Of a stretch of 64,000 nt of DNA, positions 1 through 14,174 are shown piece after piece. The number at the start of each line of letters is the position of its first letter. Positions within the stretch are counted from its first letter, which is position 1. A model generated the notes under the pieces. The model searched no databases and was not told the DNA's origin. It saw only the letters and a list, made by a program, of their open reading frames with translations. The translations under genes and the position numbers were made by a program. The DNA is from Alisma plantago-aquatica (taxonomy: Eukaryota; Streptophyta; Magnoliopsida; Alismatales; Alismataceae). The stretch is taken from contig OY856412.1 of assembly GCA_963693085.1 (NCBI GenBank), positions 1,129,876,744-1,129,940,743 of the forward strand. Direction: 5' to 3'.

Positions 1-4
1 CTCC

Positions 5-546
5 GCTGTTCTCTAAGTACATATATACTTAGAGAACAAACGGGGAAATGCTACCGAAATTTTCTCGAAAACCCAATACACATTATACACTTACATCCTA
101 AGTGAGATTAGGTGTTCAAGAACAGTCCCAAACCGGGGACTATCCAAGATTTACTCCTAATGAGTCAATCTTGGACGGGTTTCTAGGCCAACAAACACAT
201 TTGATGTCATTCTTATATATAAAAAATGTGTACCACCTATCCCATCCTTGAACACCTAATCTCACTAGTAAGTGTATAATGTGTATTGGGTTTTCAAGAA
301 AATTTCGGCAGCATTTCCCTGTTGTTCTCTAAGTACATATATACTTAGAGAACAAACGGGGAAATGCTACTGAAATTTTCTCGAAAACCCAATACACATT
401 ATACACTTACATCCTAAGTGAGATTAGGTGTTCAAGAACAGTCCCAAACCGGGGACTATCCAAGATTTACTCCTAATGAGTAAATCTTGGATGGGTTTCT
501 AGGCCAACAAATACATGTGTTGTCATTCTTATATATAATAAATGTC
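5..546. repeat. Foldback and direct-repeat cluster
   Basis: A unit starting at a 28-bp dyad (TTCTCTAAGT, 8-base spacer, ACTTAGAGAA; 9-36) occurs twice in direct orientation, at about 9-230 and 325-546 (offset 316). Between them, 245-330 is an inverted, slightly diverged copy of about 36-120. The first unit and the inverted copy could therefore fold into a stem of roughly 85 bp. No reading frame is involved. It probably belongs to the interior of the CACTA element but could be an independent foldback element. Confidence 0.8.
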
Positions 547-1010
547 TATAAACTACAGGAAACATGGTTAATCCTAATCAACAGAGCATTATTAAATAAT
601 AAATCAAGAAATCAATAGTTTCAAACAAAAGGTCTAAGAATCTTTACTAGACATTATATGTATCCCTAATCATCATATTTAACATACTACATTATTATGA
701 ACATCCATATCAGATTAAGATCATACTATGTTATAACCATTGGTTTAATAACCCTATTTCCGCATGTACATGTTTATCAACTTTAAAACCCTATAATTCA
801 TGAAATCATTCTAATTCAATTTAATATGTTGGGATCACATAATTATATAATGACATCAGAATATATAGAAGAATCATAATTAACATGATTAACAACATGC
901 TCATCAAACTAGGGTTTTCGAGAAAATTTTATTCACAATCTATGCATTTTTCGGATCAAAACCATATACAATATGTCTATATTTGGAGCTAGCATTTATT
1001 TGCTATATTA
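547..1010. other. AT-rich stretch, no gene seen
   Basis: AT-rich sequence with no open frame of note, no terminal repeats and no recognisable RNA. It is assigned to the interior of the CACTA element only by position. Confidence 0.5.
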
Positions 1011-1470
1011 TTGGCAATATTAATGTGTGAATCTGACCTGGAGAGGAGCTGTGGTCGAACCTGGAAGGTAGGGCTAGGGCTAGATGAGTTACGGCCGGTC
1101 TGGAGAGGAGCTGTGGTCGAACCAGACGGCGGCGCAGAGTGGGCGATGACGATGGCACGTGGCGGCAGTGCGCGACGATCGATGAGAAGGCGGAGAAGAT
1201 GGTTGCGGCGGCGCGACGACAGTGGAGAAGTAGCTAGCTGTCGGCCTGGTGGCGGCGGCGTGGAGGCACTGGCGGCGGCGTGGAGGCACCGAAGGAGAAG
1301 GCGGAGTTCACAAATCAGCACTGGCGGAGGAGAAGGCGGCGCGGCGGCACTGTCGTGGAGGAAGATGGTGGTGGTTGCGGTGGAGTGGAGAGTCAGGAGA
1401 CAACAGAGAAGAAAGGGCCGGGGAACAGTTTAGGCGATGAAACAGAAGAAAGGGGAAGAGTCGGGTGATC
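1011..1470. other. GC-rich block open on both strands, no confident gene
   Basis: Base composition changes sharply to GC-rich, and several frames on both strands are open (the longest about 140 codons, plus strand, Arg/Gly-rich). The openness reflects low stop frequency in GGC/GAG-rich sequence rather than visible domain structure. A 22-base segment at about 1039-1060 recurs at about 1098-1119, and a GGCGGCGGCGTGGAGGCA unit is repeated at about 1252 and 1270. Captured host exon material inside a CACTA element is possible. I recognise no protein. Confidence 0.45.
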
Positions 1471-1493
1471 GTGGGATATTAAGTTCACCAATA

Positions 1494-1899
1494 GCGTCGG
1501 TTGTTTCAAACAACCGACGCTAAAGAGGTTTAGGCGTCGGTTGTTTGAATCATCCGACGTTCAATTGGATGATATTTTCACGAAATTGTTTGGCGGGAAC
1601 CACTTTCGGCGTCGGTTATCAACGGATAACCGACGCTGAAAGTGACACTTTTCACGTAAAGTTTCATCACACAGGCGTCGGTGGCTATTTAAATAACCGA
1701 CGCTGTATGTGACACTTTTTCTTTTCACTCGAAAATTGGATTTCGCGGGAGCTTTTAGGCGTCGGTTTGTTATAGTCAACCGACGCTGAATACAAAGCGG
1801 TACCCGTGTCTGGCTGGTCTTCGAATATAGACGTCGGTTTGCCTAAACAACCGACGCCTTATATTATAGGCGTCAGTTTTCCTTAATAACCGACGCCCA
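1494..1899. repeat. Array of seven GCGTCGGTT/AACCGACGC hairpins (CACTA subterminal repeats)
   Basis: Seven short inverted repeats of the form GCGTCGGTT, 6-14 base loop, AACCGACGC lie at about 1494-1520, 1532-1559, 1608-1642, 1673-1706, 1757-1788, 1828-1860 and 1868-1899, spaced irregularly by 40-85 bases. Loops vary while arms are conserved, with single-base decay in some arms. CACTA subterminal repeats are known to bind the element-encoded TNPA-type protein. That role is inferred here. Confidence 0.8.
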
Positions 1900-1914
1900 T
1901 AAAAGCGACACTGA

Positions 1915-1934
1915 ATGCTATTTCTGTAGTAGTG
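1915..1934 (-). repeat. CACTA terminal inverted repeat (right end)
   Basis: The minus-strand reading starts CACTACTACAGAAATAGC, the canonical CACTA terminus. It is followed outward by ACT (1935-1937), the candidate 3-bp target duplication. The partner terminus is outside the window. Confidence 0.8.
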
Positions 1935-2121
1935 ACTGTGCGTAGTATGTGTTATGCGTACTCACCATGCACTAGTACCTGCACAGTAATAAATTTAATT
2001 AGGCACAATGGTAGATGATTATGGATTATAAAAGATAGATGATTAATTTCCAGAATTTAAAAATAAAAAAATGTGGCCCAGAGTGGCCACTTGCAGCCCT
2101 CATAGTGCCGAAAATCACCAT

Positions 2122-2139
2122 TCCCCGGCAACGGTGCCA
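2122..2139 (-). other. Primer binding site, tRNA-Asp
   Basis: The minus strand reads TGGCACCGTTGCCGGGGA, complementary to the 3' end of plant tRNA-Asp (GTC) with one mismatch. It lies six bases inside the LTR end at 2146, which fixes orientation and identifies 2146-3760 as the 5' LTR. Confidence 0.85.
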
Positions 2140-2145
2140 AAAACT

Positions 2146-3760
2146 TGACATGAATTTACCGTGTGTAAAATGCAAGTGCATGCGCCAAAGTAATATAGGC
2201 CTTTGTGAGGCCCGAGTCAAACTCAGGGAATAGATTTTTCGGTAGACTACTACTAATTGTTTGCGATCAGCTAGACCGATTAAAATGGTTTGTGAGTTGT
2301 TTGAAAAAGAAAAGAAAAAGAAAAGAAAGAAAAACAATCGATTAAATGATTGGTTTAATCAATTAAGGATGGAATCCTTAGGATTGTGGTTTCATCGCAG
2401 GTTCTCATTGTACTAGTTCCTACACAATTATCCTAATTCATCTCATATTCTGGGTAGTGGCCTGTATTCATAATTGCTCACTTTCGTGATACAATTCACT
2501 ACCTAAATCTAGGTCAGTTCCATGGTAGTAATAACCTATACCCTAAACTAGGTGCATGAAGACCATACTCTGGGTTTCCACCATTAACTATACATCACCT
2601 TATTCAAAGGATTTATTAGTTAATGTGAATTTTGTCTCTTTTCAATCGTTAATTCTTATTTTAAAGTAATTAAAGGTATTAGATTATCATTAGGGTGATC
2701 AATCATAATGATATAATGGAGAAAATGAAATCATACCATGGATTTAAGAGATAAATTATGAAATACTATGGTAAAAATGTCATACAACGATCACACGGGC
2801 TACTCTCGACCCTAAAGATAAAGGAGATTAGCCCTGCATGTTCATCTCAATGAAAGACATGATGAGAGAAAGGGAAAACATGGGGAAAATGTGAATAGAA
2901 ATGATGTACACCCCTGAACGGAGGAGATCCAGGCATTCCTCGACATAGAATGAGCGATCTACAACCTTTCGGTAGTGGGAAACTCCTACTACAGCTCTCG
3001 GAACGATCACGGTGTGGCTCTTGGCTCTGTTCTTCTCTCCTCTCCTCCTTGAGACTTGTGCAATGACTAATGATGTGATCCCCTACTTAGGGCCACCATA
3101 ATTAGGTATATGCACCACTTTAGATCGCCAAAAGATCACCACCATCCGATTAGAAACAATCTGTAACAAAACTTGATCTGACGGCGTCGATACCATCGAA
3201 ACGGGTCGATGGTATAGACCCGTCATAATATCGACGATTCTTCCTTTTTATGACATTTCGCGCTGATGCAGACTCGATACCATCGACTTTAGTGTCAATG
3301 GTATTGACATCTTTAAGTGTCGCTTTTATCACCAAGCCAACGCTGAAGCTGGGCGAGGTCGATAGTATCGACTTTGTGTCGATAGTATTGACCATTTGAC
3401 TGCTGGCTCGTTGTAGGTATCTCACTACCATCGACTTCAATGTCGATGGTATCGACTCATCTTGGTTCCTTGCGGCTGTCTCACTGTGGCCGAGTCGATA
3501 CTATCGACAGTTGTCGGTGGTATCGACAGCTGCATGTATTCGTTTTTCCTGAAAATTCAAGATAAATTCGAATCAGCCTTGCTAAAACACATCAATATTA
3601 TCATTTATAACCAAAAAGATGAAATATAGTAGATTTGATGCAAAATGAGATTATAGACTAAAGCGAGTGAATCATGCGATACTAACCGCAAATGTGACTA
3701 ATAAACACATAAAACACATGCAAAACTAGTCTATAAAAGCGACTCAAAATCCTTGCATCA
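2146..3760 (-). repeat. 5' LTR of the tRNA-Asp-primed element (about 1.6 kb)
   Basis: On the minus strand it begins TGATGCAAGG at 3760 and ends TTCATGTCA at 2146, giving TG...CA ends directly followed by the primer binding site. It contains a set of dyad repeats in its first quarter (3180-3540) and short open frames that I take to be non-coding. Confidence 0.75.
3180..3540. repeat. Five dyad repeats of the TCGATACCATCGAC type inside an LTR
   Basis: Five imperfect palindromic modules built on GTCGATAGTATCGAC or TCGATACCATCGAC recur at about 3184-3225, 3276-3312, 3358-3392, 3427-3456 and 3494-3532, 65-90 bases apart. They lie in the upstream (U3) portion of the minus-strand LTR. The layout resembles the palindromic GGTC arrays in the U3 of the Athila-like element, although the motif differs. 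A role as repeated protein-binding sites is inference. Confidence 0.75.
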
Positions 3761-4382
3761 TTGTTTTCAATTTAGTTATAAAGATTTAGTTAAAATTTTA
3801 GATCATTCTGAGTTATCATTAAATAAATAAAAATAGAATAGTGCACTACTATCTAGAAATCTATAGAATAGTCAGTTGAAGAAAAAATGCCTCAGAACGA
3901 CCATGCTAGCTGCCACGACCATTCTAAGATGGACCTAGTATGTCCGTGCTTCCTACCATGGCTGTGGTGCATTGGGTTCATAAAATTTGAGTACAAGAGT
4001 TGGTCAACAGTTCAATTCTTTCAAAACGGCTGTGTGGCCTAGCATGCCCGTGCCACCAATGACCTAACCTGGTTGTGCTACCCACCACGGTCGTGCTATC
4101 CAAGCCTCCAACTACCATTTTCATTGTCCTATGCCTAAATCTTTTATTCCTTCCCGACATGAGCCTGTTTGGTGAAAACCCTAATTTCAGCCAACTAGGG
4201 TTTATATTTTCTCAAACCCTAATTATACAAAGTGATAACATACTTGGAGTTCTCGTTAAGTTTAACACATCATAATTGAACTACCATCCTTAATCATGTT
4301 TAATCAATGACCAATATAACTAAGCATGTAGTCATCCACATAAACCCTAACTTACCCATTAAGCTCAGATACGGTCATAACA
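3761..4382 (-). repeat. Left (3') LTR of the minus-strand element, partial
   Basis: It aligns by eye with about 46560-47180, including the block around GCCTCAGAACG and the terminal GGTCATAACA. It is cut at 3760 by insertion of the tRNA-Asp-primed element, so only the first 620 bases (minus-strand sense) are in the window. Confidence 0.85.
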
Positions 4383-4402
4383 ATTCTTCCCCCCTTAAAA
4401 AG
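4383..4402 (-). other. Polypurine tract of the minus-strand element
   Basis: The minus strand reads AAGGGGGGAAGAAT directly before the LTR start TGTTATGACC. This is the standard plus-strand priming position and marks 3761-4382 as the 3' LTR. Confidence 0.8.
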
Positions 4403-8018
<3,616 letters not shown>

Positions 8019-8031
8019 GCTATGATACCAA
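8019..8031 (-). other. Primer binding site, tRNA-Met-like
   Basis: The minus strand reads TTGGTATCATAGC just after the LTR end (GGGTGTGATA). It is close to the initiator tRNA-Met complement TGGTATCAGAGC used by chromoviruses and many copia elements. Confidence 0.65.
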
Positions 8032-8033
8032 GC

Positions 8034-8659
8034 TATCACACCCACATCCCACAATTATAACTAATCATGAGATTAGGGAATAACTTTCAGGATTATACTT
8101 AATACAAAGTTCACTCCCAACTTTTTTCTTCTTTTTCAAACTCTTTATGTTCTCGCATTGAATCACATAAACAAACTTTATAAGAGAATCAAACCTTGAT
8201 TACTCCAACATGATCTCAACATTTATGATACACATCAAGACATTCATTCTTTTTCTCACACTTCCATATGCATACAACATATGATAACATGATTTACACT
8301 ATATTATTAAAGAAACAAAGCTACACATTATCATTTACACCTCTCTCTCAATTCTATACAAGGACCTAGAGTGACAGGGACCGATAAAACTTAACTAATC
8401 TCATACTTAACTTATGTAGTAGATCTACTCTGATGCATTGACATCTTCAATCCATGAGTTATCCCTAAATATTATGAGTAGAGGTGTGAGCCTACTCACT
8501 CAGTGAATGAGTACTTCATTGAAACAGTATAAAACACTTATATAATTATAGATATATTGTTGAGAAACTGATATCAATTATAATAGCAATAAGATTTTAA
8601 GATATTAATCATTCACAAACATAAATATGCCAAGATACTCTAGATATCTATAGAGTGAA
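8034..8659 (-). repeat. Right (5') LTR of the minus-strand element, first split part
   Basis: This is the PBS-proximal 626 bases of the LTR, running from TATCACACCC at 8034 to the GTGAA target site at 8655-8659 where the chromovirus entered. The remainder resumes after the second GTGAA at 44583. No gene is seen. Confidence 0.7.
8655..8659. repeat. Target site duplication of the chromovirus, left copy (GTGAA)
   Basis: GTGAA here is repeated at 44578-44582 immediately after the 3' LTR, proving that 8660-44577 is one insertion despite its own interruptions. Confidence 0.9.
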
Positions 8660-11600
8660 TGTAACATACTCAATTTTGGTGCCAATTTTAAATACTGATC
8701 CATGATTTCTAATTTTCCAAAAATCGACAGTTTCTTTTTTTAAATTGCATTTATTATGCACCCTATTTGAAATACCTTGAAATCCTATCATAGAAATGCA
8801 AATTTCCCTTATTGGGTCTAGTCATCTCATTTGAAATTTAATTGGATAATTGAAACCTTATTATAATTCTTGGCTTTGAAATAATCATAATTAAGCTTAA
8901 TGCTTAAATTATTCATGATACTAATCACATTGGACCACCTTGGAATCACCAATTAGAGACCTAACCTTATGGAGGCACAGTCATTAGAACTATATCACAA
9001 ATTGAAAAATAAACATACATGTTGATGGAGATATATAGAGCTATAAGTTGTTAGAGCAATAAATGTATACATGGATTTAATTCCCAGCGTTACTTGACGC
9101 ATATGGTCCTTGATTTTCTTGGCCCCTTTAGTAGCTGGTCATGCTACGTTATTTCCCCCGCAGACTGCATTCTCCTCTCCCCACATCTAACTCCCACTGT
9201 CAGTCCCCAGTGCAATGATGATCACGACGACGCCTCGCCCCTATGACGCCCGCTAGCCACGAATGCATGGCCCCTCCACCATTGACTCCCTAACACAGAA
9301 CAAAAGGGAACGACATTGGCCATTAAAGACTATAGGGGAGAATGGGTGAAACAACCGGTCAACCCAATTGTGCTGCCTCGGCTAGCATCGACGCTGCCTT
9401 ACTCATAGATGCTAACCCTAACTGGGATCCCTATAAAGCGCCTCCCAACCATGCGATGGACCAACACCTCCACATCAATTTCAGATCTCACCCTCGAGTT
9501 TTCCCCCTTCGCCTATCGATCACAACACTACTGCCTCCTTCCTTAACCTACCATCCACTGTTGGGCGCCAGCAAGGACAGACCCTTCCCTGATCCCCCTC
9601 TACCACTGTCAACACCTGGGTGCCCTAGCCTAGACGAGCACCTGCTCTGATCTCAGCCGCCTTCACTTGCAGCGCCGCTAGTTTGGGCAGGACCACAAAA
9701 TGACAACCACCACTCGTCCTCCTAATCCCTGGGCTCCCTTAATACCCAGACACCGCCAACCTTTCCACTTCCTCCATCTCCGGCCGCAACCCCAGCAGCC
9801 TGCATCTGTGCACCACAACACCTCGACGCCATCGGGACAATAGCTACAAGTCCGACAGATGTCAGGAGGAAGAAGTAGCCACGACCTCATGACTACTGCA
9901 AGCTGACTACCGTTCTCTACCTGATCTGACACACAATGCTTGATTGTGCTACCGATGGCCAACATCAAATTTGTGGCCACTGGCGACATCAGCCAAGACT
10001 ACAAGAAGGTCAGTTGTCAAAAAAGAACACCCCAGAAGACACCAACACCCTAGGAGGTAACTGCTTCGATCTCCTACTAGTTGATCATAATTGAGGAACT
10101 AATAAGTTACTACAAGAACGGTTAGGGTAAGAATGCATGGGATCTGATCTCCAGACCTGTTAATAAAATAAAATAAGGTATACATATGCATGATTTGATG
10201 ATTAATGTAATATAAACCATAGTCATTCATGTACATGATGAACTCCATGTAAATTATCCTTATTAAGTACATATGTACTAGGTAATATACATGACTAGAT
10301 GTAAATGAAGCAAAAGAGAAACACATACATGCATGACCCTACCATTACTACAATGCAAATCCAAATTATATAAACATATGATGACCTCCAAGTATATATT
10401 TATCTTATTTAATCCAAATGTACACGTCCCTACCATGGGTATAATGCAAACTATAGTTAGGTATACTTATTATGACCAAGCATGAGGAAGTATAAAAGAT
10501 TAATGAAATTCCCAAGGATTGCATTATAGTAAGTATACTTATCACATCATATTGATTTCAACCTAGCATAGAAGAAAAGGTATAATGATAAGGATTTTAA
10601 GAAGTATACATATGGAGAAATCAAATGTGGAAAACCCTAACTCAGATTACCCTAAGTTTTCTACCAATCATATAAACTATTTTGTTCTAAAACTATATGT
10701 AGGAATGTAGACATAAGTAGTATTATGTGAAATATGAATTTTATATATTATAAACATGAGTAATAAATACTCTCATACATGTGCACAAGGAAATAACCAT
10801 TATGACTGAAAGGGACTTAATGACCTCATGATAATTCTATAGAACCATCAAATTCAATGTGGGGTGAAATTAAATCTTGGAGATAATTTCAAAGCTAGGA
10901 ATTTCAAAATGACATGGGATGTTTCCCCTTTTTTCTAGGATTTGAAACCTCACAGCAAGTGAACCCTAGTCATGGAAATTGTTGAACTTTGCTTGGAATA
11001 CAAGGTACTAGATCTACTATTTCCATTATTGAGTTATTTTCCCTCTTGATAGACATACACACATATCTTGAATAGTGGTGAATTCCATTTAGTTTTGAAA
11101 CCTCTACTTGTTCTGGAAAGTTCACCACTCTTATTTTGTAATTGATGAAATGTTGTGAATAAAATATTTTGGCACTGGACTTGATCTATTTGGAGTTTTG
11201 ACTCCCTGTGGACTTTGGTCCCTTGGGCTTTGGCCCTATAGAGCTTTGGCTCACTTGAGTGGGCCAAGTACCCCACAACCCTACGTAGTGGATAGGGATT
11301 AGTTGTCCCCCAGTTAGCTGGAATAGCTAATAAGGCACTAGTGTCATTCTATCCTAGAGTGTGAGAACACAAGGCACTTAGCCCTAGAAAAGATATGATT
11401 GAAAGGTGCCAAAACTTGTTAGATTAATATCTTGGAATTGATATACTTTGTGGATAGCGTGGATAAACTTTGCTTATTTGAAATATTGAATCTTGCCTAG
11501 TAGTGATCTTGTGAAAGATTTTCCATCTTGAAATCTTTATTTGAATTCTTACTTGTTAGCCTTTAGTCCACCAAATAGTTCTTTCCTATTTTTACCATGT

Positions 11601-11975
11601 AACTAAATCCCATTTCACACATAGGTCAATAATATGGATATAGTACCAGCTTTTGTTGACCCATTCTATCTTTTAGTCCATGTCGTGGTTAACTATCCCT
11701 ATGGGATATTGCATTGACAGAAGGACTTGCTCATCCGGAGTCTTCCGCAGTGGAGTACTGAGTTTAAGCTAGGAGCATGGCAAGGTGTCCTTTGTGTGGC
11801 ATAGCTCTTTTATCTTTATTTGCATTTTGATGTAGTCCCTTATGTGGACAATAATGTTCTGTTCTTAATTCTTATGTTTGCCGAGGAAACAAACACTATG
11901 TTCCTTATTGTTGATGTTATTGAAGACTTTGATTATCATATTATGTTACACATGGTTTGGAACTATGTCGTCACA
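8660..11975 (+). repeat. Chromovirus 5' LTR (3.3 kb)
   Basis: It begins TGTAACATACTC and ends GTCGTCACA, five bases before the primer binding site. The same sequence recurs at 41281-44577 with scattered substitutions and small indels. A GC-rich part (about 9170-10050) contains the TATA box and short open frames shared by both LTRs but not coding for anything recognisable. Confidence 0.93.
9432..9438 (+). promoter_or_regulatory. Candidate TATA box of the chromovirus 5' LTR
   Basis: TATAAAG in the context GGGATCCCTATAAAG at the start of the GC-rich LTR segment, conserved at 42020-42026 in the 3' LTR. Transcription would start about 30 bases downstream; the start itself is inferred. Confidence 0.5.
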
Positions 11976-11980
11976 TGAAA

Positions 11981-11993
11981 TGGTATCAGAGAC
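11981..11993 (+). other. Primer binding site, initiator tRNA-Met
   Basis: TGGTATCAGAGAC five bases after the LTR end matches the complement of the initiator tRNA-Met 3' end, used by most plant chromoviruses. Confidence 0.85.
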
Positions 11994-12110
11994 ACTCAAC
12001 AATCGGCATCTTCCTTGCTCCACCCTAGAATTACACTTAGGACTCTATATTGACATCTCTCCCTCTCTTTACTATCCTATAGGAAACATCGATTGTTCAC
12101 TTCTGAGGAT

Positions 12111-13120
12111 GAATACAAGACCCCTAAGAGGAAGAAAGAATCATCATCCCATAGTAAGAAGTATAGGACCCCTTCCCCTGAACGCTCTGAAGGCCCCCTA
12201 CTCCCAAAGATGATCCTACCAGCCAACTAGCCCAACTGTAATCCATCCTGGGGACAGCCATGAAGGGCCTTATCAACAAGAACACTAGCCCTAGGGAACC
12301 CTTCATAGCTGACTTCATCAAGTTGAAGCCATCTGAGTTTATGGGTGAGAGTGAAAAGTAAATGGTCGAGAAGGTCTAGAATTGGATCCTAGCCACCCAA
12401 GACATTCTGGAGGGCATGAGATGTCCCAAGCATCTATGGGTGACGTATGGAACCTTTGTCCTGAAGGGTTCCGCAAAGGTATGGTGGCAAAACATGACGC
12501 AGAACCAACCTGAGAAGACATCGTCAATTTCATGGGAGGAATTTTTGAAGTTATTTCATAAACAATACATTCCCCAGTAAATATTAATTAAGAAGGAGAT
12601 GGAGTTCAACTCAGTGTGTCAAGGTGGAGACTCAGTAGTCGAATTCCTGCATCACTTCACCCTCCTTGAGAGATATGCTACTGGTGTCACTGAGAAGAGG
12701 AAGATATAGGTATTCATGCAAGGCCTTAATAAACATCTCAGTGATATTTTGGCTCCAAAATTTCCTCTTACCTTCGAACAATTAGTGGCCAAAGCACAAT
12801 TCACTGAGATGCATCATTAGGACTTGAAGTTTTCTACCCATGCACCCCTAAAGAATAGCAACAACCCTAATCATGGAGGCCATCATCACTGCTACAACAA
12901 TAATCATCATTTCCACAAAAATGGTAATAACAACCGTAATAGGCCTCCTCAATATGCACCCCAGCCTACTCAAGGGACCTACCCTTTCTGCCGTAACTAT
13001 GGGAAAAACAATCTTGGGGAATGTTATCACAAACTCCTCTCTACTTCAACTGCTACAAGACGGGACATCACAATACAGAGTGCCCTAAACTCAAAGGTCA
13101 ACCAATGCTCTTCCCTGCCA
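12111..13120 (+). pseudogene. Chromovirus gag (broken)
   Basis: Gag forms the particle and binds element RNA. A retrotransposon Gag domain is readable from about 12302 to 12815, with the typical blocks KVWWQ, a YIP-type segment followed by KEMEF, and FMQGLNKHLSDI. A His/Asn-rich linker follows, then two zinc knuckles: a degenerate CRNYGKNNLGEC and, in a different frame, FNCYKTGHHNTEC whose first cysteine is now Tyr. In-frame stops occur inside Gag (for example after SEK, after YIPQ, after KRKI and after MHH), several where the family has Gln. The start is uncertain; an ATG at 12111 precedes a Ser/Pro/Lys-rich leader. The frame shift between the knuckles lies near 13000-13030. Confidence 0.8.
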
Positions 13121-13197
13121 GGGTAATCCTCCTAACAACTCAGCCCCGAGGAACAACTATCACAACAATAAGCCAAAGCCAACTGAGCAGCGTAGTG

Positions 13198-13373
13198 GGA
13201 GATTATTTTCCATGACTACTAAAGAAGCCACAAACACCAATGATGTCATTGAAGGTGTGGGTTCTATTATGGGCCAACCTATGAAGGCTCTTTTTTATTC
13301 TAGATCCACTGATTCCTTCATCTCTATATCACTAGTGAAAGTTTTGAAATTAGAGACAACTTACATGGACTAT
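13198..13373 (+). pseudogene. Chromovirus protease, N-terminal part, cut by the Athila-like insertion
   Basis: The retropepsin-like protease should carry the active site DSGATHSF; here the corresponding residues read SRSTDSFIS, so the catalytic Asp is lost. The frame runs to TYMDY at 13373, where the Athila-like element begins, and resumes at 30442 with ILNINT. The duplicated pentamer ACTAT is at both junctions. Confidence 0.75.
13369..13373. repeat. Target site duplication of the Athila-like element, left copy (ACTAT)
   Basis: ACTAT directly precedes the 5' LTR and is repeated at 30442-30446 directly after the 3' LTR. Confidence 0.95.
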
Positions 13374-13560
13374 TGATAACCTCCAATTTTGGATGATTAT
13401 CTTAGTCTTTTCTTTAGTTTTCCACACTCTTTCTTAAATTAAATTCAGCCATAATCCCTAAATATTCCCTCTTATTGTAAATATATCTTTAGACTAACTT
13501 TTCCCCTTTATATTTGCAGAAAAAGACACAAAAAAAACCATAAAAGACTAAATCAGCCTC

Positions 13561-14147
13561 AAGACCGCATGGACCCAAACGGTCCCAAGACTGCATGAAG
13601 CCAATCGGTCCCGAGACCGCATGGAGTCACACGATCTCAAGCCTGCATGAAGCCAATCGGTCCCGAGACCGCATGGAGTCACACAGTCTCAAGATCGCAT
13701 GAAGCCAACCGGTCCCGAGACCGCATGAAGTCACACGGTCTCAAGAACGCATGAAGCCAACCGGTCCCGAGACTGCATGGAGTCATACGGTCTCAAGACT
13801 GCATGAAGCCAACCGGTCCCGAGACCGCATGGAGTCAACCGGTCCCGAGACCACATGAAGCCAACCGGTCCCGAGACCGCATGGAGTCAACCGGTCCCGA
13901 GACCGCATGAAGCCAACCGGTCCCGAGACCGCATAGAGTCACACGGTCCCGAGACCGCATGGAGTCACACGGTCCCGAGACCGCATGAAGCCAAACGGTC
14001 TCAAGGTCCAAACGATCTTGAGGTCCAAACGGTCTTGAGATCCAAACGGTCTTGAGGTCCAAACGGTCTTGAGATCCAAACGGTCTCAAGGTCCAAACGG
14101 TCTTGAGATCCAAACGGTCTTGAGGTCCAAACGGTCTCCAAACCGTT
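13561..14147 (+). repeat. U3 tandem arrays: 26-bp units then 17-bp units, GGTC/GACC-rich
   Basis: About 17 units of 26 bp (core CGGTCCCGAGACCGCATG) run from 13561 to about 14000, followed by about eight 17-bp units (core TCCAAACGGTCTTGA) to 14137. The block ends with CCAAACGGTC plus its inverse AAACCGTTTGAC. Units vary at a few positions. Their place directly upstream of the TATA box suggests promoter or enhancer repeats. The same motif recurs inside the element at 21545-21622 and 22142-22321. Confidence 0.93.
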
Positions 14148-14164
14148 TGACTTCACTTAAGGCC

Positions 14165-14174
14165 TATAAATAAG
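14165..14174 (+). promoter_or_regulatory. TATA box of the Athila-like 5' LTR
   Basis: TATAAATAAG, 11 bases after the last CAAACGGTC-type module and upstream of the gag leader; conserved in the 3' LTR at 29218-29227. Transcript start expected near 14195. Confidence 0.75.

Larger units (their letters stand above)
1..1934. mobile_element. CACTA-type DNA transposon, right-hand end (other end outside the window)
   Basis: The right boundary is a CACTA terminus: read on the minus strand from 1934 it begins CACTACTACAGAAATAGC, the usual start of plant En/Spm-type elements. Just inside lies an array of short hairpins (1494-1899), matching the subterminal repeats of this superfamily. The three bases after the terminus (ACT, 1935-1937) would be the 3-bp target duplication, but the other end lies beyond base 1, so it cannot be confirmed. 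No transposase (TNPD-like) coding is seen, so this is either a non-autonomous copy or only its non-coding flank. Extending it left to base 1 is inference from the lack of any other boundary. The insertion lies in the leader of the LTR element at 1938-3760. Confidence 0.7.
1938..3760 (-). mobile_element. Ty3/gypsy LTR element (tRNA-Asp primed), 5' end, minus strand
   Basis: The minus-strand reading gives a complete LTR (3760 down to 2146), a tRNA-Asp primer binding site and about 180 bases of leader, after which the CACTA element begins. No coding is reached. tRNA-Asp priming is typical of the Athila/Tat side of plant Ty3/gypsy. The insertion lies in the left LTR of the element beginning at 3761; the bases next to it are TTGTT (3761-3765), the expected side of a 5-bp duplication whose partner is outside the window. 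Confidence 0.75.

Noticed and set aside
1011..1433. 140-codon plus-strand frame as a protein gene
   Set aside because: Arg/Gly-rich, open on both strands, explained by GC-rich composition. No domain visible.
9342..9650. 102-codon frame in the chromovirus LTR (and its counterpart at 42044-42238)
   Set aside because: Lies in the LTR downstream of the TATA box. The two LTR copies differ in length and frame, so there is no sign of coding constraint.
13561..14147. Regular 26-bp repeats that might suggest a CRISPR-like array
   Set aside because: Units are contiguous with no unique spacers, lie within an LTR and are present in both LTR copies. This is a plant retrotransposon, not a prokaryotic array.
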